DNA from: Ficedula albicollis
Lineage: Eukaryota; Chordata; Aves; Passeriformes; Muscicapidae
DNA: 64,000 nt
Direction: 5' to 3'
NCBI RefSeq assembly: GCF_000247815.1
Contig: NC_021672.1
Span: forward strand, 69,476,926-69,540,925
The notes under the pieces were generated by a model. The model worked only from the letters and a program-made list of their open reading frames with translations. It had not been told where the DNA came from and did no database searches. The number at the start of each line of letters is the position of its first letter. Positions within the stretch are counted from its first letter, which is position 1. Shown piece by piece: positions 12,389 to 25,864 of this stretch. Made by a program: the position numbers and the translations under genes.

Positions 12389-14340
12389 CAAAACCAAAAA
12401 CAAAAACAAACCAACAAACCCAAACCAACAAAAGCCAACCACATTCAAACTGTCCCTCCAAGATAAAGTCATTCTATGAACAGGTAACTGCTTTTTGAAG
12501 GAAATTTGTGGTATGGAGATAATTTGAAAATTAAGCATTCCCACCATTATGAGATTTTATTGCCAAAAACTACCCACATGTGTCAACTACTAAACAACCT
12601 TTCAGATCTTGTTCACTTAAAAAAATTTGATAAGTGATTTCTCTAACATGTTCAAAAATCTTTCAAATTCAGAATTCTGGTGTATTTTGGACCCATTTGC
12701 TAAAAATCTAAAAATGCAACACCTTGCAGTTCATCTGCACTAACAGCTGATTGACATCAGGGAAGGTGGAAACTCACTGGCTAAATTTATCACACATCAG
12801 TACATGCAGCCAACAACACACTTCCTTTTGGATTTGCATATCTTTGTGAAAGATCTTTTTCCTCTACAACTGCCATTAAAACCAATGACTGAAATAAACT
12901 GAACTTAGAATGAAACCTTCAAATAACTGCATAACAATGAGATTTTAAATAATAAGAAAAATTAAAACCAATGACTGAAATAAACTGAACTTAGAATGAG
13001 ACCTTCAAATAACTGCATAACAATGTTGCACTGAGATTTTAAATAATAAGAAAGACTGAACTTAGAATGAAACCTTCAAATAACTGCATAACAATGAGAT
13101 TTTAAATAATAAGAAAACCCATTGAATCAACATTACTGTCAGTAAAAATTATTATTACTAATAAGGCTTTTAGTGACAGTAAAAACTGCTTTGGACTGTT
13201 TATAAAATAGTTATTAAACATTTTCCATTTCACCTTTAATACATCCTTTTTCAAATTCTGGTTTTGGGTTATATTATATAATGCACATAACATCAGTATA
13301 GTAGGATATGTAGATATATCAACTATAAATAAATGTGTATGTTGGTGGGAGCTTAAAAATACTGAACTGATGTGGTGCATGATCAAAAGTTGGAAGACCA
13401 CTGATCTACACGGTCAAAAAAACAACACTGGCAGATAAAAGACTAGAGAGAGGTTTTCTTTGTTATCTTTCTTACATATAGTAACCCTTTATTAAACATG
13501 AAAGCAAAGCTAACTATGAGCTACCATAAAAAATGATTAAGCAAATGCTTAATCACAAATTACAGCTGCAGTAAGACAGAATGTTAAAACTTCTGTAAGT
13601 TTTAATAAAATTAATGATGAAACACTCCTAAGCCCTTGTAATGCTTTGCTCCACTAGGAAAGTATCTGTTTTTCTTCTTCATAATTTCTTTTTTATTGTC
13701 ATTTCAAGGGTATAGATCAATTAATAGTATGTTTTCATAAAGTAGAGCTATTTTGTACAGACAACATTTTAGAACCTATATGACAAACTCCAGTTAATTT
13801 TCCAAAATGGTAGTTCCAGTGTCAGAGCAGCAATTCCTCAAGAGACAATATGAAGGAAAAAAGTTCTTACCTTTTCAGTCTTTTATGATCACTTAAATAA
13901 TGATCATAACTCAGTTTCATCCATTCAGTTAGTCTGAATGTAAGTCTTAGATTTCAATTAATCTACTCATGTTATTAATAAAAAAATAAGAAAACTCCCC
14001 ATGCTGACAACTATCACTTTTATGAAAACCAGTTACCACCTTGCCTTTGCTCATTTATTTGCATAACAAACACTGGTATTTAGCAAGACAAGAGAGTCAG
14101 TGCAAAGCTATTTTTATAACTATCTGAAGTTGCAAGGGAAAAGGAAAGCAGCAAGATGTGCTAGCTCTGTACTCAGGGATTGCTGCAGGATAGCCAGGAG
14201 CATTTCTTTACCTGCAGTGATCTCCATAAGCACAGCATCCTCGCTGGTAATACCTGCACACCATGGTGGACTGACTGCTGGAGAGGTCGTGGGAGTAGCG
14301 GCAGTTGTCTCCCTCCTTGCAGACTCCATGCATGAAGTAT
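1736..14340 (-). CDS. MKRN1: Makorin-1 RING-finger E3 ubiquitin ligase (exons 2-8)
   Basis: Makorin-1 is an RNA-binding E3 ubiquitin ligase; known targets in mammals include p53, p21 and TERT. The seven exons seen encode about 420 residues in the family order: two CCCH zinc fingers (exon 2), an acidic linker ending in '[16 protein letters not shown]' (exon 3), a third CCCH finger plus the makorin Cys-His segment '[11 protein letters not shown]' (exon 4), a C3HC4 RING beginning '[18 protein letters not shown]' (exons 5-6), a fourth CCCH finger (exon 7) and the acidic tail ending 'DLDL' (exon 8). All splice sites are GT-AG and all phases agree. The tail and RING identify MKRN1 rather than MKRN2. 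Exon 1, expected to carry the start codon and a low-complexity Ala/Gly N-terminus, is not found; it probably lies in the poly-C gap at 20,046-22,203. DENND2A nearby supports the assignment. Confidence 0.97.
2365..2503 (-). CDS. MKRN1: MKRN1 exon 7 (fourth CCCH zinc finger)
   Basis: Encodes '[20 protein letters not shown]' then 'HEYPDG', a complete CCCH finger, and ends 'GTSSRYR'. The first base completes the Ser codon from exon 6; the donor is CGG|GTTAGT. Confidence 0.96.
2944..3054 (-). CDS. MKRN1: MKRN1 exon 6 (end of RING and following helix)
   Basis: Supplies the last two RING cysteines in '[19 protein letters not shown]' and a charged helix ending '[10 protein letters not shown]'. It joins exon 5 by completing a Lys codon. 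Acceptor TTCCCAG, donor GAG|GTATGA. Confidence 0.96.
3750..3964 (-). CDS. MKRN1: MKRN1 exon 5 (RING domain core)
   Basis: Starts '[19 protein letters not shown]' and contains most of the C3HC4 RING: 'CGICMEVV', '[14 protein letters not shown]'. The zinc ligands seen here are intact. Donor AAA|GTGAGG. Confidence 0.97.
4449..4675 (-). CDS. MKRN1: MKRN1 exon 4 (third CCCH finger and makorin motif)
   Basis: Encodes an acidic lead-in, the CCCH finger '[20 protein letters not shown]' and the makorin Cys-His segment '[20 protein letters not shown]'. Phase 0 at its 3' end with donor AAG|GTAAGC. Confidence 0.97.
6445..6779 (+). mobile_element. CR1 LINE fragment (3' region)
   Basis: Closely follows the chicken CR1 consensus as I know it: 'GAGGAAAGGCTCAGA', 'GCCTGGAGAAGAGAAGGCTC', 'GACCTGAAGGGGGCCTAC' and then the downstream 'AGGTTTAGATTAGATATT'-like stretch. 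It is a 5'-truncated insertion inside MKRN1 intron 3. The last part (67-bp unit from 6646) is present twice in tandem. Confidence 0.88.
6646..6779 (+). repeat. 67-bp two-copy tandem duplication inside the CR1 fragment
   Basis: 6646-6712 and 6713-6779 begin with the same 'CAAACCAAAATTCAACTAG' and differ at only a few positions. Because it copies part of a CR1 insertion, the duplication is younger than the insertion. Confidence 0.9.
7041..7118 (+). repeat. 39-bp two-copy tandem duplication
   Basis: The unit beginning 'CTGGTTTGTTAGCTTTGATC' occurs at 7041 and again at 7080, with about two mismatches. It is intronic in MKRN1. Confidence 0.85.
8148..8252 (+). mobile_element. CR1 LINE 3'-end fragment
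   Basis: Diverged, but matches the CR1 3' end in order: a 'GAGATTCAA' segment, 'CCCTGGCAACCT', 'GAACTAGATGAAATCCAGAG' and 'GGTTCCTTCCAATCTAAATA'. It ends close to where the CR1 terminal short repeats would start ('ATTATATTCTGA'). Confidence 0.75.
9330..9556 (-). CDS. MKRN1: MKRN1 exon 3 (acidic linker)
   Basis: Starts '[16 protein letters not shown]', which completes the second CCCH finger with its His, then an acidic variable linker and the conserved '[18 protein letters not shown]'. The linker differs from the mammalian one, as is usual for this segment. Donor CGTG|GTAAGC. Confidence 0.93.
10070..10175 (+). mobile_element. CR1 LINE 3'-region fragment
   Basis: The stretch 'GTCAAAACTTGATTGGACAA' followed by 'TGCCTTAGGCAACCTGG' matches the CR1 segment that precedes its 3' end. 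The upstream 'AATCTTCATGCTTGCAGACT' also fits. It is short and diverged, so the ends are approximate. Confidence 0.6.
10712..10867 (+). repeat. 78-bp two-copy tandem duplication
   Basis: The unit starting 'CTAGAACTTAGTGGCTTTTT' occurs at 10,712 and 10,790 with about four mismatches. Both copies contain an ACTATT microrepeat. It is in MKRN1 intron 2. Confidence 0.9.
12346..12432 (+). repeat. (AAAAC)n-type low-complexity tract
   Basis: About 85 bases of A/C-rich pentamer-like repeat (AAAAC units drifting into CAAAAAC and CCAAC), inside the decayed hAT element. Confidence 0.85.
12875..13117 (+). repeat. Three-copy tandem duplication in the hAT C-terminal region
   Basis: Copies at 12,875-12,960, 12,961-13,052 and (partial) 13,053-13,117 share 'CTGAACTTAGAATGAAACCT' or near variants and the tail 'GAGATTTTAAATAATAAGAA'. 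Copy 2 has a small insertion ('TTGCACT'). The third lacks the first part of the unit. Confidence 0.9.
14212..14340 (-). CDS. MKRN1: MKRN1 exon 2 (CCCH zinc fingers 1 and 2)
   Basis: 43 codons covering '[19 protein letters not shown]' (finger 1) and '[15 protein letters not shown]' (finger 2, completed by exon 3). The acceptor at 14,341-14,342 keeps the frame. A second copy of the acceptor plus the first 30-odd exon bases lies 49 bp upstream in transcript sense (start 14,389) and would shift the frame if used. Confidence 0.95.
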
Positions 14341-14408
14341 CTGCAAGAGAACACAATGCCCCTCCTTGCAGACTCCATGCATGAAGTATCTGCAAGGGAA
14401 CACAGTGG
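14311..14408 (-). repeat. MKRN1: 49-bp duplication of the MKRN1 exon 2 splice acceptor
   Basis: 14,311-14,359 and 14,360-14,408 are near-identical. Each contains the TTGCAG acceptor and the codons for '[10 protein letters not shown]'. The unit length is not a multiple of three, so the upstream copy cannot serve as an in-frame alternative exon start. Confidence 0.92.
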
Positions 14409-15689
14409 TGAGTTAAGGAGAGCACTGAAGCTCCAGAAGTATTTGGATGATCTTGTTGTTGTTCTATAAATCAAGGTATGCTGCATTAAGAACAGCACTG
14501 AAGACCCTGCCCCAGTATAACCACAAAAACAAACTCAAAGATCAAACCTCAGCTACCCCAGTGAACTGTGCACACATTTAGGGACTTGCTCTCACAAAAA
14601 CCTGGGGAAAAGAAACCAAACGTGTAAAAGCAAAGTTATCCCGGGCTGTGACACTAGGAGAAAAGAGTCTTGGACCAAGTAGATTGGCATTAAGTTTTAC
14701 TTGTAGCCCCCGTGTCCTGACATAAGCAAAAACCTTACAGAAACCAAACAATGGATACAAGAATCAAATCCAGACACACCCTAAATCACCCAAGCATTTA
14801 CACTTATTCTGGATTCATAAGTAATTCAATCAAATGTGATTTCCTCTCCAAGAATGAAAAACATGTTTGTGATGGATAATTACATCTGACAAAACACACA
14901 CTTTAGTTCCTGCAATAGAAGCTAAATAAATTGAAGCACCCTGCTTCAATACTATTCTGCTTCTCTTGAAAAGCTCGGACAGTTTCAAAGATTTTGAGGA
15001 CAGTTTCATCAATTTTAGCACGTCAAGTAGCACAAGTTTAATTTAGCATCTTCAATTCAGTTATTCAAGAGAACTGAAGAGTGGCTTTCAAGATCTTTTC
15101 AATTTTAACCTAGAAGAACAAGCTTCTAGAAACTCAATGCACCATAACTGTTAAGATTCACTATGTTCAAAACTACAACCGAAAAGTTCAAGTACACCTT
15201 TCCCAATCCACATAAAAGGAAAAAAAAACAAAAAGGAGAAAAAAATTAAAAGCCTGTGTGAAAACTCAATCCATAAATGTTTACCAACACTTCAGTTTAG
15301 AAAGAAGCAACACTTAAGTAGAGCTACATCTGCAATGCAGTTTTAGGGAAATAGTAAAACCCGAGGTTGAATGTTCAGAGAGCTGATAACCCTGCACGCC
15401 AATACCACTGGTGTATTCAACATAATAAGAATTAAAAAAAAAATCTCAACTAGCTGTTCAGGCCATAAGCTGACACATCAGGCTGCAATTCACACTCCAA
15501 ATCCTCTGACTCTAACCTACAGACAAATTAACCAGGTAAGAAACGTGATCTTACACAAAAAACAAGCAGTACAAGACCCAGAGGGGGCTCTGCAGCGTCA
15601 GCTGGAGGCACAAACAGCTATGCCAGCAGGAATAGGCTGTTGCAAAAACAGAACAAGACCCATCCCTGCCGTACAACCAGCACTCTCCA

Positions 15690-15930
15690 CCATGAACAAA
15701 AAACCATGAACAAAAACCACGAACAAAAACCACAAAACCCTCTAAAAGTCACACCCACCCACCAACAGCATAATCCACCTACAAAGACCCACCTCAAAAA
15801 GAAAAAAAAAACCAAACCAACAAAACCAAAACCCAACCAAGAAAAAAACAACCCTATTTAACCTTCTCTCTTCCATAAACAAACAGAAAAAGCCCCCGAA
15901 ACAAAACCAAAAACAAACCAAACCACCCGT
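15690..15930 (+). repeat. A/C-rich low-complexity tract
   Basis: Repeated CAAAAACCA and AACCAAACC motifs over about 240 bases, including three consecutive 'ATGAACAAAAACC'-like units. It is not coding. Confidence 0.7.
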
Positions 15931-16506
15931 GAAGTCATGGAACTAGAATATAACTGGAATTTCTGGCTTGATTGCTTTTAAGAAATGGGACTCACACCGA
16001 TAGGGTTAAAAAAAAAAAAAAAAGACTTCAGGTTGTTCAACTGTTTGCTCTTTAACAAGTGTTATCTCCACCTTTTGCTTATTTCCACACATCATCCCCT
16101 CCCCCAGGAGCTGGGGCAGCAACTTCACAGCCAGGGGCTGGCACAGACCAGGAAATGGCTGCAATGGAACCTGACATTCCTTTAGCTGCCCCCATGGTTA
16201 TTTTTAATCTGGATCAGATCACTGCCCAGCCACTCTGCTCCTTGAGGCAATGAAGTGTTGGGACACCACTACAGCTGAAATAAGTGACTGCCAGAAAGGC
16301 TCCTGCCTGAAGTGAGGACTATTTGGTCAACATGACTTATGCTAAGTACCTGAACCCCAAAATTAGATTCTCCCACTTCATGATAGGGAAAATGAAGCTC
16401 CAAACTCCTTCCCAGTTTATGTCAGAAAATCCTCTGCAAATGCAGAATGTGTAATTCTGAAAGTTGCCACAATGTATTATATTGAAATGGTAGGCTATAA
16501 AGGGGA

Positions 16507-16882
16507 AAAAAAAAAAAAAGTAAAACATTCCCAGGCTCCAATTCACACATCACTTTTAAAGACCTTCAGTCCTATGCAGCAAACTCAGCATTATTTGAAC
16601 AAGAAGGCTAGAGTGGGAAGGGAAAAAACTTATATATCTTAGGATTACACCCCAACTTCTTCCACAACCCTCCCCCTCACTGAGAGCTAAGATTTTTACT
16701 TTATTGTCACAAAGAATGCAGCACTTCACATATCAAATTGCAGTGTTTGGCTAAAACACTTTGAAAAAAAAAAAAAGTAAAACATTCCCAGGCTCCAATT
16801 CACACATCACTTTTAAAGACCTTGTCACAAAGAATGCAGCATTTCATATATCAAATTGCAGTGTTTGGCTAAAACACTTTGG
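16507..16882 (+). repeat. Two-copy duplication with an internal deletion in copy 2
   Basis: Copy 1 (16,507-16,763) and copy 2 (16,764-16,882) start with poly-A then 'GTAAAACATTCCCAGGCTCC' and end 'GTGTTTGGCTAAAACACTTT'. Copy 2 lacks about 140 bases present in copy 1 between about 16,566 and 16,705. Confidence 0.88.
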
Positions 16883-18649
16883 CCAAGTTAAAAAAAAAAA
16901 AAAAAGTGCATTATTTTTGGGTTTAGATAACGAAATTTATTTTGGGGAGCATCTCTACTCACATAGAGTATTCCATTTCACCCTACTCAACAGCAATACC
17001 AGCCTCTTTATTCTGGTTATAGGAAAAAAGCATCCTTAAAACTGAGAATTATGTGAGTTATCTGCCTTACACACTGACATGTAGAAGGACATCTGAAATT
17101 TGCATTTGGTCAAGTAGTCAGAGAACACATGTAATTTCATTTGAAAAAAGAAAACTAGATCAAGATAAGTATATAATTGGATTTTCTCTGAGCCTCTGTG
17201 ATGCTGTCATCCAAAAAGCACTTATTCTGGCACTATTCTCTGTCCTCTCAATTCAAATCTACAAGTGTAATTTGGTTAAGCTGCTTGGGGAGCCTCACCA
17301 GAGAAGTCATCAGAGTCCAAGCCCAGATAATTTCCCCAGTTCAGCTCCCTGTGTGATTGTACAAAACATGAGTGACACCAACACATGGAACAACCAGACA
17401 AAATTAAGAATTGGCTGCACTGGCATTTTATCCCTGAAAAAAGTTCAACACATGTCTAGTTATGAATGCCTTGATGAAAATAGTATATCCTGATTTTCAT
17501 GGGTATTTCTGAAGAGGCAATGTTACCTTTTACAGCTTTGGAAGCTTGCAATGCATTTCCTTACTCAAATGTATTCTCTTCTTTACTTTAGGTTTCTGCT
17601 TTCAGGTAATGCTAATTTGTTTAATCAAACTACTGGTTCAGCTAAATTAGAATGTTACAGCCAACAGCAAACCTCCTTCAAAATCCAAGACACTGCCACG
17701 ACTGGCAGATGGGGAAGCTCAGGATAACAGCCACCTGCAGTCAGCAGCTTCTCCAGGTGCCACACAGACACCAAGAATTCCTGGGAAGAAGGTACAGGAA
17801 AAAGAGGCCAACATGCTGCTCTAGCACAGCTCCTGGGTGTTCAGCCACATTACAGGCTAATGAAATTCTGCTGGAGTTAGTAAAAGGGGAAAAAAGTTGA
17901 TCTTAACAGCATTTAGCTCGTTGTCTCTTCTCCATAAGCTCCTTCAGAAGTTATCAGGGGATGCAGACCAGAGCAGCCATGAGAGGGGCAATTCAATCAG
18001 CCTGTCAGGAGGTCTGTGCCCTGCACCTCACCCCTGGTACTGCACTGAACTAAGGAGGCCTTTCTTTACTGAGCACACTCTTCACGTGAAAGAAAAAAAT
18101 ACCTGAGCCAGGTTTTCAGGAAGAACAGCTAAGGTACAAACATGTAGCCAGCTCTCAAAGTACACCACTTAGTTGCTATGGGTTTTATTTACATTCAGTT
18201 CTAAAACAAACAAGTGAAATGTAATTTGTTTACTTCAACTTGATGACTTTTAATGTAGCATGACATCTGGAAAATGCAAGCACAGAACAAACAGTGTCAA
18301 GCCTTTGGGAAAAAAAATTGGCTATAGCACTGCTCAATAAAACCATGTAGCCATCTGAACAGGAAGAACTGAGAAACCTGGTAAGGACCAACTTCTTTTT
18401 TTTTTGTTTGAAACATATCAGTAAGTAATAGATCATAATATTAAACAAGTTCTGAATTAGCTTTGTTCCCCTGCTATTTATTCCAGATTAAAATACTATA
18501 AATTTTTACAAAACACTATCCTTGAACACTGCTAAACCATGGAAGTAAAAAAAACCAACTTTTTTCATCATCTCTTAGGGAAAATTATTTCCTATATTTC
18601 ACCCTGAGACTAAAATTTAGCTTAAAGAAAAACAGAAAGCTAAGTTCAG

Positions 18650-18739
18650 TAAAACTGTGGGTGCAGGAGAAATCCAAGTCCATCTTAGTCAGCTAAAACT
18701 GTGGGTGCAGGAGAAATCCAAGTCCTCCATCTTAGTCAG
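18650..18739 (+). repeat. 44-bp two-copy tandem duplication
   Basis: 'TAAAACTGTGGGTGCAGGAG' occurs at 18,650 and 18,694. Copy 2 has an extra CTC. It lies in presumed MKRN1 intron 1. Confidence 0.88.
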
Positions 18740-20044
18740 TGTCTCTCACTCTGAGATATTAATCATTCATCCCAAGGATATCACACTGGTATATTAAAAC
18801 TCATTAACCAACTATTTATCATATCAGCTATTCAAAGGAGCAGCAAGAACTTATGGTACCAATTTTAAGCCTTCCAGCAGTATTTCTGCACCAGCCATCA
18901 CGTGCTAGCTCCTTACACTGAAGGGACTGTCTCCCAAAAGTTTCTCAGGCAGCATTTACTGTCACCCGTATGATGATTCAACTAAAAAAGCCTGTGAACA
19001 AAAAGAACTGTGCAGTGTTATTCAAAGAGAAACTGCTCTACCTCCTACACTAAAAACCTGCATTTTGAAATTTAACTCCTTCGTCTCAACTGTTAAAACC
19101 TCCAGCTCATTTAGAAAGGGATAACAAAATTTAATATTAAGAGACATATCTTCCTAATTATGAATATATCCTATCGAAAATCAAACCTAGAAATTCAAAA
19201 TTTTTATCACGGGCTCCCAGAAGGACAAATCAAAATTGCTAATTTTATTTTAAAGCCCCTCCCTCCAGCTTGAATGGTCCCATAAAAATTAATAAAGCAA
19301 GCAAAGAGAACAAAGAATGGAGACGTTCATTAGATCCAAGGCCGAGATCCCATTGTTGAAGCTCAAATTAAAGCACATTAACCATCACAAAAGAGTAGCT
19401 TTAGCCTCCCACTCGGCCTGAGTGTGTGCAAATAAATACATTCCCCAAACTCTCGGCACCGCAGGACACCGATGAACTTGACTGCTCCTGTACTACGGCA
19501 GTCTTCAATAAATCGATCCTGCATCTGTACCTGTTCTAGAGCTGCCTCACGAATCCCATTTCCCTAATTGAGCCTTTGGACCTCCAGAAACTACGAGGCA
19601 AACTTCGACAGAGGGAGCACTGACCTTGCTGACTGAAAGCTGAGCTAAGCACGGTTCATCGCCGGCATCGTGCAGAAGAAATAAACATGATAAATGTAAT
19701 TTTATTTAAATTAAAAAAAAATAAAAATCAAGAAACGCTCATCGATGTTAATCTTGCATTATCACTAGCTTTTATATTAACTAATATATGTCTATGTTCA
19801 CAGAACTGTTTGAAATTCCTTTCTGCCTGCCAACGGAGGTTTAAAAATAGTCCATCGGGCAAGCTTTAAACACGCAGTAGGGCTTGCATAACCCCAGGGA
19901 GAAGATTTATCAGAAATACAGCTGAAAGGGAAACACGGGTAGGAAATGACGCAGCACACAGAACCTCGGTGCGACACAGGCACTTCGCACATTCTGCAAC
20001 ACGACCCGTTCCTGCTCTCCGCTTTCATAATTACTTTTCGCTGC

Positions 20045-22300
<2,256 letters not shown>

Positions 22301-25300
22301 CTTCTGCTGTTATCTGGAATATCTCCCTCGCTGCAGACAGCGGGCCTGGTGATGGTCCCGGCCTATTCTGTGACTCTGTAATCAATAAAAACAGTAGTTT
22401 CACAATTGCTGTGTGCCTGATCCACTTGGTGCCCTTGGCTTCCTGCTGCCAAAAATATTAAACACGTTCCAAAAAGATAGTGACGAGCTGGGGCAAGGTG
22501 AAGGCAGAAGCCTGTCAGTGCGGTGTTACTGATATTTTGCCTCTCTCCTTGAAAATGTATTAATAAATCAAGTGTATCCAAGCCATCAGTCACTCCAGAA
22601 AATACTGTAATAAGGCCTTTGGACTAAACATAGCATTAGGACAGCACCCTAAGATGCTGGACTTTAGGAATAATGCTAGGTAGGAGAGAATAAATAAATC
22701 TGTTTTCAGGTTTCCTTGAAACAGTGAGTTCAGTGCCCTAGAACTACCTAAGGAATGAGGCAATGGGAATGCTTGCTGGCATTTTCTGGAATATGCAGAA
22801 CCCAGACCTAGGTGAACACAACTCTGCATTAAAAGGAGGTAAAATATACATATACATTTTAACAGGCTTCAGAACAAGGTACAGGTAGGTATAAAACACA
22901 AAAATAGGCTACTTCTTGGAGTGAACTTTGAACTCCAACAATCTTGGAGTGAACAACTTCTTCGAAGACCAACCTTCATCCAGGACATGGAGCAGCTGAA
23001 TCCAGGCTTATAAAGACCTTGATCCAGGCTCTCTATGCAGCAGAGTCCCCCCTGATATTATCAGCACAACATCAAATAGTTCACAAATTCAGTTCCTCAA
23101 ATCCCTGTTATGAGAAAGCCTGGATGTTCAATGGAAAACTGTCCCATGAGAATTGGGAAGTCCCTTTTTGATATCTAAAAGAAGAAATTTATTTTCTGCA
23201 CCTGATTCCATCACAGAGCGTTTTTCACGCAATGTTCAGCACTGAAACAAAAGTTCAAAAACTGCACCAGGTGTGCGTGTTCAGTCTTGCATTCCGTTAG
23301 AAACAGCTGGAGGAAAAAATACTTCATATAAGGAAAAAAATAACCAAATTCTTTTAAGCCATTAAGATAATCTAGGAAGTTATTTTGGATCCATTAGAAT
23401 GATCATGAAAATCTGCTGATGAAAGTGGAAGGATGTCAAGACAGTTAAAGAGGTTAAGTCAGTAAAGAGCGACTTTATCAGACCTTTGTGTTGGTTAGAT
23501 TGTTGCCCTGACAAGACAGAGGGTTCCAGGCACCACAGTTCTCACTAAAGTAAAATAAGTGAATGGTTAAATGTGTTATGTTTGACTCTGCATGTGCCAA
23601 GGAGGTCTCCTGGATACTGGCAGCCTAGAAGCCACCTTCAAAAACAGAGAAACATCAATGAGCAAATCCCAAATCCCAGCCTAACAACTGTAAATAGTCT
23701 CTCAGAAATCAGGTGCGCAGGGAAAGGAAAATACTGTCCCATGGTGGACATGACAGAGTAACAAAAGTAACGTGGAGTTTCCCATTTCCTTAATACCTCT
23801 GGCAGAGACACCCCTGAGAGAGGAAAGGTTTTAGGGGAGATGTTAAACTCTAGGAATCACTCAGAAAGAAAAATGCCAGGTTTGCCATAGGGCCCAGCTC
23901 CCAGCGGGCAGTAGGCATTTGCCTCGGCAATTTCTTTGTTCCCAGCCACTCCCATTTTACTCAGGAACCTGTTTAATATTAACTCCCACTTCTGAGGCCC
24001 AGAGGGGGAAGTACCAGCGGCAAGCTCCCGGTCACAGGCAGCCAGACAGGACTGGAAAGGCAGAGGAGTGAGTTACACACTGCCCCACACTTCATGCACA
24101 CCTCTCTCCAGCTCTTTTCCAGGGCTTTCTCTCCTGGCTGCTTCCAAACCCCATCATCAGTATCGTCAGCCACATATCCCACTGCAGAAGCCTGCTGGGA
24201 GCAATTCCCAGAGCTGGGATATGCACAAGACTGCAGCAGTGCCCTCAGGGACCTGCTTGACCTGCCCCATTCTGTCTCAGAGACCTACAGGTTCATGTTG
24301 GAAAGCTGAGCTAAAAATCCACCAGGATGACTTTTCTACTGGATTTAAGGAAAAAAATGACAAAGCAGAAAATCCCCTGATTTACCTTACATGACAGGCT
24401 GGACTTGGGTGCTTGCTGCAGAAGATCACCTTGAGATGATGTTGAGAATGGGAAACTGAGTGACCAGCTTGCTGGTTACTAAACCATCTTGCCTGAGAAT
24501 ATGTCAAAAATATGATGGTCCAGATAGATTCCTACAATACTGCAGTCTTTCCAAATAGATTTAATGGAAAATAAAATTATGTCATTATAATTTGTGTTAT
24601 TTTACCTACACACTCTCTTTCCAATACATCTGGCTACCCATCCTCCCAGGAAAAAGATATTGTTCACAAAATCTTCAGCATCCATTTATGGTATCTGAGG
24701 ATGCAATCTATCATTCCTGCAATTAAATTCCCTCCAGACTGGGTAACAGAAGTCAGAAGCAAATTGTCTTTGTAACTCAGCAAGCTTTGTTTGAAGTTTC
24801 CTTGGATATGTTTAGTTGGAGAGATTGGAAGGATGTAGAAAGTAAGACTCAATTTGTTACTGGTGGGTTAAACAAAAGTTGCCAGAAATTTCTTTTGAAA
24901 GGGACGAGTGTAAAGTGCAAATACTGCTTTAACAACCTATGTTTTACAATTTCCTGATTAATGGATTGCAGTAAAATCCCTGACACTGATTACTTCAGCA
25001 ATACATTAGTAATTACTTCAGCTAGTTTTATGTTGTGCATGGAAGCTGCACAGAATCATGTCTGTCTTTTAACCTGTAAATCACTTCCTTCATGGCCATC
25101 TAACTCTCAACTCTGATACTTTCTGCAGAGTATAAAACTGAAACATGTACAATACCAATGCATTAGATATCGAAGTATCATGGGGTATTTTTTAGGAGAG
25201 GACAAATATTAATTTCACAGTACTTGTTCAAAGCTGCCCTTGAGCTGCTAGAATGGATTCTTTATAGAAGGAGACTATGAAAGTTTTTGCTGTGAGCTCA

Positions 25301-25679
25301 ACTCGTGTTCTGGGTGTAGCCAGGTGTCTGCATCATAAAAATCGTGGCCACAACTGTCTTTAGACTTACAGCTTTCCTTGCTGGAGAGGCCAAGAGCTGA
25401 GCAGAGCTCTCACCCTGGGAAGAAAGAGCTTTAACAGCTGCAGTTGGCAAAGTTGAGGGGGAGGCATGAATGTGATTCCTCTGCTTTTTAGGAATAAGCA
25501 CAAAGAGGCTCAGTCTGCAAAGGCATTGTTTTAACGAGCAAGGAATTCACCGATTTAAAAAAATCTAATAGGAAAGGAATCTGAAAAATGAGAAAAGCCT
25601 TTTAAAGAGCGAGGGGAAAATCTGGCTCTGCGTGAGCAAAAATAATCACAGCAGCTTTCCTGGCCCTGCTGTGAAGTGG

Positions 25680-25864
25680 CCCCCTGCACCCTGGGCAGGG
25701 AGCAGTTGTGGAGCTCAGCTGTGCCTGTGGTTAATAATAAATAGACTCTCTTGGCCAGGAGTTCTGGCCAGCACACCCCCTCCTCCTCCTCCTCCTCCTC
25801 CCAGGGCTGCCCAGGCGCTGCTCCAGTACCCACCCAGCCTCCCTCCAGGAGAGGACACCCAGAG
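25680..25864 (+). other. Candidate non-coding 5' exon of the pseudouridine gene
   Basis: A GC-rich island-like segment in AT-rich surroundings, ending in AGAG|GTAAGA. The next good acceptor downstream on the plus strand that leads into a recognised exon is at 27,463-27,464. An AT-rich 'TTAATAATAAATAG' at about 25,730 could serve as a core promoter element. Support is only positional. Confidence 0.22.
25777..25801 (+). repeat. (CTC)n microsatellite
   Basis: Seven or so CTC units in a row, ending CCC. Confidence 0.8.

Larger units (their letters stand above)
11415..13403 (+). mobile_element. Decayed hAT (Charlie-like) DNA transposon
   Basis: A broken plus-strand reading can be followed with stops and frameshifts. 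It includes an '[16 protein letters not shown]'-like N-terminal part, '[18 protein letters not shown]' and '[13 protein letters not shown]', then a degenerate 'HHCIIHRQ' segment, and near 12.8 kb the hAT dimerisation-type C-terminus ('[15 protein letters not shown]' after allowing decay). These match the transposase family of vertebrate Charlie elements and their domesticated relatives (ZBED/SCAND3 type). The right end 'AAAAGTTGGAAGACCACTG' at about 13,385-13,402 resembles a hAT terminal inverted repeat. I did not find the left end with confidence. It cannot encode a functional protein. Confidence 0.72.
9557..14211 (-). other. MKRN1: MKRN1 intron 2
   Basis: No exon is recognised. It holds a CR1 piece near 10,070-10,175, a 78-bp duplication at 10,712-10,867, a decayed hAT transposon at about 11,415-13,403 and an (AAAAC)n tract within that transposon. 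Confidence 0.75.

Noticed and set aside
17053..17493. 146-codon plus-strand frame in presumed MKRN1 intron 1
   Set aside because: No recognisable domain, no flanking splice sites or promoter; probably chance.
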